From positions 62,001-126,000 of the forward strand of contig CANQUA010000001.1 of the NCBI GenBank assembly GCA_947626915.1: DNA of 64,000 bases, read 5' to 3'. A program made the position numbers and the translations under genes. Below, one piece after another: positions 31,707 to 40,493 of the stretch. Each line of letters begins with the position of its first letter. The first letter of the stretch is position 1. The notes beneath the pieces were generated by a model. That model saw only the letters and a program-made list of their open reading frames with translations. It was not told the DNA's origin and made no database searches. Source of the stretch: an uncultured Lachnospiraceae bacterium. Its GTDB lineage: Bacteria > Bacillota > Clostridia > Lachnospirales > Lachnospiraceae.

Positions 31707-34295
31707 ATGAGAAAATTAGGAGTTTTATCCCTTGGTTTGGGAACCGTTCTTGGCCTTTCCCTTCTGTTTGGCTTCGCTCCCCAGAACGAAGTGAAAGCGG
31801 ATGAGTCGTCATCCGGGGAGACGGGGAGCTACTGGGAGACCCAGCAGTATGAAAACTTAAGCGGCGATGAATTTATCAAAGTGGGAGAGAGCGCGAAGAT
31901 GCAGCTTCTCCTGAACCCCGCGACCGGCACCATCCGCTGGCTGGAGACGGCGACCGGTATCTATCAGGATACCAACATGGCGAAAGACGAGGGCCTGGCC
32001 GGCGCTCTGTCCAACGCCGAGCAGTCCGACATGATCGTCCGCTATTTCTCCGGCTCCAAAAACGCCAACAAGCTGTACTGGTCCACCAGCACGTACGATT
32101 CCTACAGCATGTGCGCGAGCCTGGGACAGCTGTCCTACCAGCTTCTGGACAACGGCGTCCGCATCGTCTACGCGCTGGGCGACGACAGCGTAACGTACAA
32201 AAACTTCCCGACCCGGCTTTCCGACGAGAGGATGCAGGAGTACGTGATGCAGTACTTAACCGACGCCCAGAAAGAGAGCATGTTGAAATTCTATACGCAG
32301 ATTTCGTCCGGCGACTGGATCCGCGGCTTCGGCGGCGGCGAGGGCGGCGCGCAGAACCGTCTGGGCTCCCTGGCCATGAAACAGGTTTATCAGATGTTCT
32401 ACGAGGACGGCCATTATACCGACGAACTGCTGTATGAAGATCTGGAGACATGGGAAGTGGAATCGGATCAATATCCGAGCAACTTAAAGATCTACATCCC
32501 GGTCGAGTATTATCTGGACGGCGACGAGCTGGTCGTCAATATGGATACCTCGATGATCGAGGAGACCGGCGGGGTCAACCCGATCAACAACATCCAGCTT
32601 CTGCCGTACTTCCTGAATTCCAGCTCCACGGCGGACGCGGAAGAGGGATATATGTTTGTTCCCGACGGGAGCGGCGCCCTGATCTATCTGGACAGCACCA
32701 AGACGAAAGAGTACCATTTCCAGGGCAGCTACTACGGCGGCGATAAACTGGTGGGTTCCAAGACCTACAACGGCATCGACAACCGGATGCGCCTGCCGGT
32801 CCTGGGCATGAAGACGGCCGAGCATACGATCTTCGGAGTGATTGAAAACGGCGCTGAGATCGCGACGCTGGACGCTTACATCAGCGGCACCGACAATTCG
32901 GAGCCGTTCAGCAAGATGAAGCTCAGCTTTGAGATCCAGGCGCAGCAGATCATGGCGACCGGCGCTTCCTCCAGCAGCGGCGACTTCAGCCTTTACAAAG
33001 CCAGCGACGACGTCTACGACGACGACATTACGCTGCGGTATTTCTGGCTGGGCAAGGGCGCGGGCTATGTGCAGATGGCCCAGTGCTACACCGATTATCT
33101 GGAGGCCAACGGCACCCTGACCGAGAAAGCGAAAGAGGAGGATCCGCCGTTCTTCGTAGAGTTTTTGGGCGCGACCGACAAGACCCTGTATTTCCTGGGG
33201 ATCCCGTATGACGGCACCCAGTCCCTGACCACATTCAAGCAGGCGCAGCAAATCCTGCAGGATGTGACCGCCCAGGGCGTCAAGAACGTAAAAGTGATCT
33301 ACAGCGGCGTCGCCAACGGAGGCATCAACCAGAGGTCGCTGCAGGACGGCGTCAAGTACGCTCCGGGATTGGGCGGCAGCAGCGATTTCAAGGCGCTGAA
33401 AGCCTATGCGGATTCCGTGGGCGCGACGATCTTCCCGAACCTGCTGCTGCAGACCGCCAACACGAAGGCGAAGCTCTCCAACGAGACCGTGGCCTGGAAC
33501 ATCATCAATGAGAGGGCGCAGATCTACAAGTTCGACCATATCAAGCACCAGATCGATGCGGAAGACGAGTTCCCGCTCTTCATCATCAATCCGAACGCGC
33601 TGAGCTCCTACCTGCTGAACGCGAAGAATACGTTCTCCAAGCAGTTCGGGCTGACCACGATGGCTTCCGAGGACCTGTTTACCTTTATCCCCACCAACTA
33701 CGGCGAGGGCCAGGTCTCTCCGTCTACCGGAGAGGAGATGCTCGATTCGGCGGTATCGCAGTTTGCGGACGGCATGACGCTGATGCTTTCCAATCCGACC
33801 GTAGACGGCTATAAATACGCCAGCTACATCATGGACGTGCCGGTAGAGAACAGCGGTATGCGTGTACTGGACGCTTCGATCCCGTTCATGGGCATGGTCC
33901 TGGACGGCCATATCCAGTATTCCGCAGAGAGTTCCAACCGCGAGAGCACGGACGTGTTCCTGAACATCATGCACGCGATCGAGAGCAACGCGCAGCCGAA
34001 GTTCTCCCTGATGTATGAGAACAGTTCCCTGCTGACCGGCACGGAGCAGGAGCATTATTTCGCGGTCGATTACAGCTACTGGAAGGATCAGATCGGGTTC
34101 TATTACAACGAATACCGGAACTTCTACGATAAGACGAAGGATGCGAAGATCGTGGACCATGAGATCGTGGACCGCAACGACAAGCTCCGCGTAGTGACCT
34201 ACTCCAACGGCGTTAAGGCGTATTTCAACTACAGCGACCTTGACGAAGTGCTCGACGGAGTGACGGTGCCTGCGTTCTCTTATCTGGTACAGTAA
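31707..34295 (+). CDS. Secreted DUF5696-type protein
   Basis: An 862-residue exported protein with a signal peptide (hydrophobic 4-24, possible cleavage after VKA, residue 31). The N-terminal half (about 45-450) is beta-rich, like glycosidase super-sandwich domains; the second half (about 465-800) has alternating strand-helix patterns (VKNVKVIYSGVANGG, ATIFPNLLLQT) that look like a TIM barrel. The resemblance to the large endo-glycosidase architecture is my inference; catalytic carboxylates are not assigned. It lies 16 bp after the YIP1 gene and 13 bp before a permease gene, so it is a built-in part of the import system, either a surface hydrolase or a glycan-capturing subunit. Confidence 0.7.
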   Translation: MRKLGVLSLGLGTVLGLSLLFGFAPQNEVKADESSSGETGSYWETQQYENLSGDEFIKVGESAKMQLLLNPATGTIRWLETATGIYQDTNMAKDEGLAGALSNAEQSDMIVRYFSGSKNANKLYWSTSTYDSYSMCASLGQLSYQLLDNGVRIVYALGDDSVTYKNFPTRLSDERMQEYVMQYLTDAQKESMLKFYTQISSGDWIRGFGGGEGGAQNRLGSLAMKQVYQMFYEDGHYTDELLYEDLETWEVESDQYPSNLKIYIPVEYYLDGDELVVNMDTSMIEETGGVNPINNIQLLPYFLNSSSTADAEEGYMFVPDGSGALIYLDSTKTKEYHFQGSYYGGDKLVGSKTYNGIDNRMRLPVLGMKTAEHTIFGVIENGAEIATLDAYISGTDNSEPFSKMKLSFEIQAQQIMATGASSSSGDFSLYKASDDVYDDDITLRYFWLGKGAGYVQMAQCYTDYLEANGTLTEKAKEEDPPFFVEFLGATDKTLYFLGIPYDGTQSLTTFKQAQQILQDVTAQGVKNVKVIYSGVANGGINQRSLQDGVKYAPGLGGSSDFKALKAYADSVGATIFPNLLLQTANTKAKLSNETVAWNIINERAQIYKFDHIKHQIDAEDEFPLFIINPNALSSYLLNAKNTFSKQFGLTTMASEDLFTFIPTNYGEGQVSPSTGEEMLDSAVSQFADGMTLMLSNPTVDGYKYASYIMDVPVENSGMRVLDASIPFMGMVLDGHIQYSAESSNRESTDVFLNIMHAIESNAQPKFSLMYENSSLLTGTEQEHYFAVDYSYWKDQIGFYYNEYRNFYDKTKDAKIVDHEIVDRNDKLRVVTYSNGVKAYFNYSDLDEVLDGVTVPAFSYLVQ

Positions 34296-34308
34296 AGGAG
34301 GAGTTAAG

Positions 34309-35262
34309 ATGAGTAAAGAAAAGAAAAAGTCAGGAAATGCGTCGGCTCTCTCCTGGTATAAGAAAATGGACTTCTCCAAAAAGACGGCGATGTGGGGTAT
34401 CATTTTCCTGCTTCCGTGGCTGTTTGGTCTGATCTTCTTTTTCTTACGGCCCATGGTAAACACCCTGTGGTACTCGCTGTGCAGCATGCAGCTGGTCAAC
34501 GGCAAGTTTCAGGGGACCTTTATCGGAACCGAGAACTACAAATGGGTGATCGGCGTCAATACCAACTTCAACCGGATGTTCGTAGAGGCGTTCACCAATA
34601 TGGTCAAGGAAGTGCCGTTCCAGATCTTCCTGGCGCTGTTCATCGCGATCCTGCTGAACGGCGAATACAAGGGCAGAGGCTTCTTCCGCGCGATCTTCGT
34701 GATCCCGATCATCCTGGCGACCGGCGTGGCTTCCCCGACCCTTTCCTCCGCTGAGGCGCAGTTCGCGACGGAGACGGCGGAAGCGGTCATGGATATGAAA
34801 TGGCTGGAGGAGCTGGTCATCAATTCCGGTATTCCGGAACAGCTGACCACATTGCTGGTGACCTATGTGGAGAATATCTTCGACGTAGTAACGACCTGCG
34901 GCGTACAGGTGCTTCTGTTCCTGGCCGGCCTGCAGGCCATCTCCCCGTCTCTTTACGAGGTGGCGAAGATGGAAGGCTGCACGCAGTTTGAGACGTTCTG
35001 CAAGATCACGCTGCCGATGGTCTCCCCGACCATCCTGGTCTGCCTGGTCTACAGCATCGCCGAGTCCTTCGCCAACGCGCAGGTAACCAACGGCGATTCG
35101 ACGATTGCGTTCTCCAGCTACATCCGCAGCATTACGTTTAACGGCAACGCCGCCTATTACGGCTACGGCGCGGCCATGAGCTTTATCTACTTTGCAGGAA
35201 CTCTGGTAGCGATCGGCGTGATCTGCGGCATCGTCTCGAAGGGGGTGTTCTACTATGACTAA
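34309..35262 (+). CDS. Sugar ABC permease, MalF-like (pair 2)
   Basis: A 317-residue permease with about six membrane segments; the EAA loop is present in a modified form (YEVAKMEGCTQFETFCKITLP, E217), with Val-Ala-Lys instead of Ala-Ala-Ile. It is not a recent copy of the pair-1 MalF-like protein. The gene overlaps the next by eight bases, so the two products are probably made in equal amounts. Confidence 0.88.
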   Translation: MSKEKKKSGNASALSWYKKMDFSKKTAMWGIIFLLPWLFGLIFFFLRPMVNTLWYSLCSMQLVNGKFQGTFIGTENYKWVIGVNTNFNRMFVEAFTNMVKEVPFQIFLALFIAILLNGEYKGRGFFRAIFVIPIILATGVASPTLSSAEAQFATETAEAVMDMKWLEELVINSGIPEQLTTLLVTYVENIFDVVTTCGVQVLLFLAGLQAISPSLYEVAKMEGCTQFETFCKITLPMVSPTILVCLVYSIAESFANAQVTNGDSTIAFSSYIRSITFNGNAAYYGYGAAMSFIYFAGTLVAIGVICGIVSKGVFYYD

Positions 35263-36331
35263 AAAAGGAATGACCAGAAAAGAGAGACTTGCGAAAGCGG
35301 AGACAACTGCCGGCATCAGCTTCTGGGTAGACTTAAAGAAAGGCCGTCTGAGCAAGTATTATATCCAGAAGATCATCCGGAACTTCATCATGTCCCTGTT
35401 CCGCTATGTGATCCTGATCTGCCTGGGCTTCATCGTCATCAAGCCGCTGTGGACACTGCTGAAGAATGCGATCACGTCCCCGACGATGCTGGGCGACAAA
35501 TCCCTGATGTGGATCCCCCAGGAGGTATCGAGGATCTTCATCGACATGTCGATGTCCAAGAACCTGATGAACTACTGGTCCAGCCTGCTTTACACCCTGC
35601 CGACGACGCTGATTCTGACGGTCCTGCAGGTGATTTCGGCCGGCCTCGCGTCCTACGCGTTCGCCAGACTGAAATTCAAGGGAAGCAACATCCTGTTCTT
35701 CTTCGTGATCCTGACCATCGTCGTTCCCGGCGATTCGATCATGCTGGCGCAGTATGCTGCGTTCCGTAACTTTGATATCCTGGGCATCATCGGCCTGGTG
35801 AACGGAACCGGTTCGGGTATCAACCTGATCGGCAATCCGGCCTCCCTCTATATCCTGGCAGGAACCGGGATGGGCTTAAAGAGCGGCCTGTATATCTACT
35901 TCCTGCGCCAGGCGGTCCGCGGTCTTCCGATCTCGGTCGAAGAGGCGGCGTTCGTGGACGGCGCCGGATTCCTCCGCACGTTCTTCACGATCGTGCTTCC
36001 GAGTATGTCCGGTTCGATCCTGACGGTGTCGGTTCTGAGTTTCCTCTGGAACTACACGGATACCTACTACACCAGCCTGCTGAACCCGACCACCAGCCAT
36101 CTGGCCTACAACCTGTCTTCGCTGTCCGGCAACATCCGCTGGTACATCACCACGGCGGCCCAGACGAAACCGGAGTGGGTGACGACCATCGACGCGACCA
36201 ACCCGTTCGTGCAGCAGGCCATGATTTCCGCCTGCTCCCTGCTGACGGTGCTGCCGCTGCTGATCATGTACGCGTTTGTTCAGAAGCGGTTCGTCCAGGG
36301 CGCTGCTCGAAGCGGTCTCGGCGGAGATTGA
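35255..36331 (+). CDS. Sugar ABC permease, MalG-like (pair 2)
   Basis: A 358-residue permease with an N-terminal cytoplasmic extension of about 45 residues compared with pair 1, about six membrane segments and the EAA loop EEAAFVDGAGFLRTFF (E229-E230). Its start overlaps the end of the MalF-like gene. It closes the import cluster; a hairpin follows at 36357. Confidence 0.88.
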   Translation: MTKKGMTRKERLAKAETTAGISFWVDLKKGRLSKYYIQKIIRNFIMSLFRYVILICLGFIVIKPLWTLLKNAITSPTMLGDKSLMWIPQEVSRIFIDMSMSKNLMNYWSSLLYTLPTTLILTVLQVISAGLASYAFARLKFKGSNILFFFVILTIVVPGDSIMLAQYAAFRNFDILGIIGLVNGTGSGINLIGNPASLYILAGTGMGLKSGLYIYFLRQAVRGLPISVEEAAFVDGAGFLRTFFTIVLPSMSGSILTVSVLSFLWNYTDTYYTSLLNPTTSHLAYNLSSLSGNIRWYITTAAQTKPEWVTTIDATNPFVQQAMISACSLLTVLPLLIMYAFVQKRFVQGAARSGLGGD

Positions 36332-36356
36332 TCCGATTTTACAAAGTTTTTTTACA

Positions 36357-36389
36357 GGGCGGTGTCGGGAGAGCTTCCCGGCATCGCCC
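36357..36389 (+). terminator. GC-rich hairpin after the import cluster, weak terminator
   Basis: A 14-bp stem with two G-U pairs (36357-36370 against 36376-36389) and a 5-nt loop lies 26 bp after the last permease gene. There is no T tract downstream (one lies upstream), so it may only attenuate transcription into the fucosidase gene. Confidence 0.45.
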
Positions 36390-36530
36390 ATTGTGTAACC
36401 GGGGATCGGTTCGGGTTCGGACGCCCCGGTGCGGAATGGCGCGGCGGTATGGAGAGGCACCATGGCCGGCCGCCGGTTCTTGAGAGAGCGCGGAGGGAGA
36501 GATTCAGATTCATGTTCAGGAGGATGACTC

Positions 36531-37820
36531 ATGCAGGAATGGTTCAAGAAAGCGAAACTGGGCATTTTTATCCATTACGGGATCTATGCGGTAAAGGGAG
36601 TGTCGGAGTCCTGGTCGTTTTACCACGGTTCGATCTCCTATGAAGATTATATGAAACAACTGGAGGGGTTCACGGCATCGAATTTTGACGCGGACCATTG
36701 GGCGGATCTATTTAAAAAGAGCGGTGCGCGCTACGCGGTCCTGACCAGCAAGCATCATGACGGCGTGGCGTTGTTTGATACAAAATACAGTGATTTAAGC
36801 GTGGTGAAGAAATCGCCGGCGGCCAGGGATATTTTAAAAGAATATATCGAGGCGGTCCGCGGGGCGGGACTGAAGGTAGGCGTCTATTATTCGCTTCTCG
36901 ACTGGTCCCATCCGGATTACGCTTCGGTCTATCCGGACGGGAGGGTACCGGCGGATCTGAGCACGGTCAACCGATTCAGTTCCCCGACCGACGGGACCCA
37001 GGATCCGGCGGCCTGGCAGCGGTTCCTGGAATTTGACCGGGCGCAGCTTTCGGAGGTGCTGGGAAATTACGGGAAAATCGACCTGCTGTGGTTCGACGGC
37101 GACTGGGAGCGGAACGCAAAGCAGTGGGGACTGCCGGAGTTTAAGGAGTATCTGAAGAGCTTCAATCCGGATCTGATCATCAACAACCGGTTCGCCGGTT
37201 ATGGGGATTATCTGACGCCGGAGCAGGGGATCCCGGTCAACCGTCCGAAAGGAGTCTGGGAATTCTGCACGACGATCAATTCTTCCTGGGGCTACCAGCC
37301 CAGGGACCAGCATTATAAATCGCTGCGGCAGATCATCCATATGTTCTGCGACTGCCTGAGCATGGGCGGGAACCTGCTGCTGGATGTAGGACCGATGGAG
37401 GACGGAACGATCGTCCCGCGGCAGGAGGAGACGCTTCTGGGCCTGGGAGAATGGATCCGCGCCAACGAGGAGGCGGTCTACGAGTCCGTCGCGGGCGTCC
37501 CGGCCAATTATTACGGGGACGGAAGCGTGCTGTCGGCAGACGGGAAAACGCTGTACCTGTTCGTCCATAACCGCCCGGCGGAGGCCGTCTGCGTCAAAGG
37601 GCTTAAAAACCGTGTGACGCGGGCTTCGGTCCTCCATTCCGGCAGGGAGCTGCGCCGCGACGTCCACGGCGGCGCGCCCTGGAACGGGATCCCGGGGATC
37701 CTCTGGATCTATCTGACGGAGGAAGACTGCGCGGAAATGACGACGGTGGTGAAGCTGGAGCTGGACGGACCGGTTCAGCTCTACGACGGCGGCGGGGCCG
37801 TGATCACGAACAATCAGTGA
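36531..37820 (+). CDS. Alpha-L-fucosidase, GH29 (second copy)
   Basis: A 429-residue GH29 enzyme with KLGIFIHYGIYAV, AVLTSKHHDGVALFD and the nucleophile motif LLWFDGDWE (D189). Sequence pattern is closer to the GH29-A group (broad specificity, including alpha-1,6 core fucose) than the copy at 14375; the grouping is tentative. It has no signal peptide. CAGGAGG before ATG 36531 supports the start. Two dissimilar fucosidases in one locus would cover both antennary and core fucose of N-glycans. Confidence 0.88.
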   Translation: MQEWFKKAKLGIFIHYGIYAVKGVSESWSFYHGSISYEDYMKQLEGFTASNFDADHWADLFKKSGARYAVLTSKHHDGVALFDTKYSDLSVVKKSPAARDILKEYIEAVRGAGLKVGVYYSLLDWSHPDYASVYPDGRVPADLSTVNRFSSPTDGTQDPAAWQRFLEFDRAQLSEVLGNYGKIDLLWFDGDWERNAKQWGLPEFKEYLKSFNPDLIINNRFAGYGDYLTPEQGIPVNRPKGVWEFCTTINSSWGYQPRDQHYKSLRQIIHMFCDCLSMGGNLLLDVGPMEDGTIVPRQEETLLGLGEWIRANEEAVYESVAGVPANYYGDGSVLSADGKTLYLFVHNRPAEAVCVKGLKNRVTRASVLHSGRELRRDVHGGAPWNGIPGILWIYLTEEDCAEMTTVVKLELDGPVQLYDGGGAVITNNQ

Positions 37821-37831
37821 GCGGAAAGGAA

Positions 37832-37924
37832 CTGTCCCGGGTGTGCCGGCGGCGGGACGATGAAAGAGTGCCGCTGTTATATGCAGGATTGCAGGAGCTG
37901 TCCCGGGCGCGACGGCGGCGGGAC
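37832..37924 (+). repeat. Two 27-bp direct repeats with 66-bp period, each containing an inverted repeat
   Basis: Copies at 37832-37858 and 37898-37924 match at 24 of 27 positions. Each begins CTGTCCCGGG and ends GGCGGGAC, so each can fold by pairing GTCCCG with CGGGAC. They lie between the second fucosidase and GH3 genes. Confidence 0.75.
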
Positions 37925-37937
37925 AGGCAGCGGTTTA

Positions 37938-37973
37938 AACGGCCGGCAGGAAAATAACGGCCGGCAGGAAAAT
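37938..37973 (+). repeat. Perfect 18-bp tandem duplication
   Basis: An 18-bp unit (37938-37955) is repeated exactly (37956-37973) in the leader of the GH3 gene. A small hairpin, GTTCCGT/ACGGAAC (37979-38004), follows immediately and abuts the ribosome site. Confidence 0.85.
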
Positions 37974-38015
37974 AAAAGGTTCCGTTCGGTTTCCGGCACG
38001 GAACGAGGGAGGCAT

Positions 38016-40163
38016 ATGGAACTTACAGAGAATAAAGAGCTTCTGGAACAGTACCGGGAGCGGGCGAAAAAACTGGTGGAGCAGATGAGCCTGGAGGAGA
38101 AGGTGTTCCAGACTTTGTATAATGCTCCGGCCGTCGAGCGGCTGGGCGTCAAGGCTTACAACTGGTGGAACGAGGCGCTGCACGGGGTCGCCCGGGCCGG
38201 GGTGGCCACGGTCTTCCCGCAGGCCATCGGTCTCGCGGCGACCTTTGACGAGGATCTGGTCGAGGAGGTGGCCGACGCCATTTCCACGGAGGCCAGGGGC
38301 AAATTCAATCTCCAGCAGGCGAAAGAGGACACGGATATCTATAAGGGACTGACGTTCTGGTCGCCCAACGTGAATATTTTCCGCGACCCGCGGTGGGGCC
38401 GGGGTCACGAGACCTTCGGCGAGGATCCTTACTTGACTTCGCGGATGGGCGTGCGCTTCATCCGGGGGCTCCAGGGGCACGACGAGAAATACCTGAAGGC
38501 CGCGGCCTGCGCCAAGCATCTGGCGGTTCACAGCGGACCGGAGGCCATCCGCCACAGCTTCGACGCCGTCGTCAGCAAACAGGATCTCTACGAGACCTAT
38601 CTGGCCGCGTTCAAGGCGTGTATCCAGGAAGGACATGTGGAAGCGGTGATGGGGGCCTACAACCGTCTGAACGGGGTGCCTTGCTGCGCCAATGAAGAAT
38701 TGGTGGAGAAGATCGTCCGGGACGAGTTCGGTTTCGAGGGCCATATGGTCAGCGACTGCGGCGCGGTCCAGGACATCCGCGACGGCCACCATGTGGCGGC
38801 GACATTTAAGGAAGCGGCGGCCATGGCCATGAAAAACGGCTGCGATCTGAACTGTGGGAAGATGTTCTACTTCCTGAAGCAGGCGGCCGAGGACGGGTTG
38901 GTGTCGGAGGAGCGGATCAGTGAGGCGGTAGAGCGGCTGTTTACCACCCGGATCAAGCTGGGCGTGCTGGACCGGAAAGAGGAGAACCCCTACGACCGGA
39001 TCCCGTATTCGGTGGTGGACAGCGAGCCGATGCGGAAGCTGAATGAGGAAGCGGCCGCCCGCTGCGTGGTGCTTCTGAAAAATGACGGGCTGCTGCCGCT
39101 GGAGCTTTCTTCCATTCAGACCATCGGCGTCATCGGCCCCAACGCGGACAGCCGCCGGGCGCTGGCAGGCAATTATGAAGGGACTGCGTCCCATTACTGG
39201 ACGGTTCTGGAAGGGATCCAGGATTATGTCGGGGACCGGGCCAGGGTCATGTATTCGGAGGGCTGCCACCTCTATAAGGACCGTACCACCGGATTGGCGT
39301 ACGCCAATGACCGGCTCAGCGAGGTGAAGGGCGTCTGCGAGAACAGCGACGTGGTCGTGGTCTGCCTGGGTCTGGACGCCAGCATCGAGGGAGAAGAAGG
39401 CGACGCCAACAATGAATACGGCAGCGGCGACAAGCCGGACCTGAACCTGCCGGGGATCCAGCAGCAGATCCTGGAAGCGGCTTATGCAAGCGGCAAGCCG
39501 GTGATTCTGGTGCTTCTGTCCGGCAGCGCGCTGGCGGTGGACTGGGCCCAGGAGCATGTGCCGGCGATCCTGCAGGGCTGGTATCCGGGGGCCTGCGGCG
39601 GCAAAGCCATCGCAAAAATCCTTTTTGGCGAGCGCTGTCCCGAAGGAAAACTGCCGGTGACGTTTTACCATAAGGATGAGAAGCTGCCGGATTTCACGGA
39701 TTACAGCATGAAAGGCCGGACCTACCGCTATATGAAAGGCGAGGCTTTGTATCCCTTTGGCTACGGACTGTCGTATACGCGGTTCGCGTACGAAAACGTC
39801 CGCATCGAGAAACCGTCCGAAGACGGCGAGGACGGCCGCTTTGTGACGGCGCGCGCCCTGGTTAGGAACGTGGGAACGGCGGCCGGAGCGGAGACGGTTC
39901 AGGTTTACGTGAAGATCCCGGGGGAGGATACGCCCAACGCGCAGCTGAAGGGTCTGCGCAAGGTGCGTCTGGAGCCGGGCGAGGCGCGGGAAGTGGAGAT
40001 CGCGCTTCCCAAAGAGGCGTTCGGGCTCTATGACGAAGATGGACGATTTGGCATCTGCGAGGGAAACGCGCTGGTTTATGTCGGCGGGCACGGGCCGGAC
40101 GCGCGGTCGGCGGCGCTGACAGGACAGGAGGTCTGCTGTCTGGAAGTTGCAGTCGGAGAGTGA
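38016..40163 (+). CDS. Beta-glucosidase/beta-xylosidase-type enzyme, GH3
   Basis: A 715-residue retaining GH3 glycosidase: barrel domain with KAYNWWNEALHG, RDPRWGRGHETFGEDP and the nucleophile motif MVSDCGAVQD (D247), an alpha/beta sandwich domain (VIGPNADSRR), and a C-terminal fibronectin-III-like domain. I start at ATG 38016, just behind GAGGGAGG, instead of an in-frame ATG at 37860 that would read through the duplicated leader DNA. The SDCGA context resembles GH3 xylosidases and beta-glucosidases rather than NagZ. No signal peptide is seen. Its substrate in this locus is unclear, since N-glycans do not need a GH3 of this type. Confidence 0.85.
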   Translation: MELTENKELLEQYRERAKKLVEQMSLEEKVFQTLYNAPAVERLGVKAYNWWNEALHGVARAGVATVFPQAIGLAATFDEDLVEEVADAISTEARGKFNLQQAKEDTDIYKGLTFWSPNVNIFRDPRWGRGHETFGEDPYLTSRMGVRFIRGLQGHDEKYLKAAACAKHLAVHSGPEAIRHSFDAVVSKQDLYETYLAAFKACIQEGHVEAVMGAYNRLNGVPCCANEELVEKIVRDEFGFEGHMVSDCGAVQDIRDGHHVAATFKEAAAMAMKNGCDLNCGKMFYFLKQAAEDGLVSEERISEAVERLFTTRIKLGVLDRKEENPYDRIPYSVVDSEPMRKLNEEAAARCVVLLKNDGLLPLELSSIQTIGVIGPNADSRRALAGNYEGTASHYWTVLEGIQDYVGDRARVMYSEGCHLYKDRTTGLAYANDRLSEVKGVCENSDVVVVCLGLDASIEGEEGDANNEYGSGDKPDLNLPGIQQQILEAAYASGKPVILVLLSGSALAVDWAQEHVPAILQGWYPGACGGKAIAKILFGERCPEGKLPVTFYHKDEKLPDFTDYSMKGRTYRYMKGEALYPFGYGLSYTRFAYENVRIEKPSEDGEDGRFVTARALVRNVGTAAGAETVQVYVKIPGEDTPNAQLKGLRKVRLEPGEAREVEIALPKEAFGLYDEDGRFGICEGNALVYVGGHGPDARSAALTGQEVCCLEVAVGE

Positions 40164-40343
40164 GAGCGCAGAGCATACAGAGGGCGGCCGGAGACGTTGA
40201 CGTGGTAGGAGGTCTGCTGCCTGGGGGTTGCGGCCGGAGAGTGAGAGCGCAGAGAATACAGAGAGCGTGCGGCGGCGCTGACAGGACAGGAGGTCTGCTG
40301 CTTGGAAAGTGCAGTCGGACGGCGAGAATGTGCGGAGGGCATG
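40101..40343 (+). repeat. Three imperfect 81-bp tandem repeats spanning the end of the GH3 gene
   Basis: The element AGGAGGTCTGCTG recurs at 40126, 40207 and 40288, exactly 81 bp apart, and surrounding bases are conserved over about 243 bp. The first unit includes the last 20 codons and stop of the GH3 gene; the other two are noncoding. The gap 40164-40493 otherwise contains only the ribosome site GAGGAAAG for the next gene. Confidence 0.85.
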
Positions 40344-40493
40344 CGGCGGCCCGGACCGGCGTCAGGCGGATTATGGACGGCGTTTATCGGAAACGGAAGG
40401 ACGTTCCGGAAGGGCCTCCCTGACCGCCCGCTGCGTCTGCGGCCGGACCGCCGCAGGCAGGTGTTATCATAAAGGTGAGGAGGAAAGAAAACG

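Noticed and set aside
37860-38015. N-terminal extension of the GH3 gene
   Set aside because: It would translate duplicated leader DNA (NGRQEN repeats) and has no family similarity; GAGGGAGG before ATG 38016 marks the real start.
40160-40423. Frame reading through the 81-bp repeats
   Set aside because: It has no ribosome site, and its Arg/Gly-rich product only mirrors the duplicated DNA.
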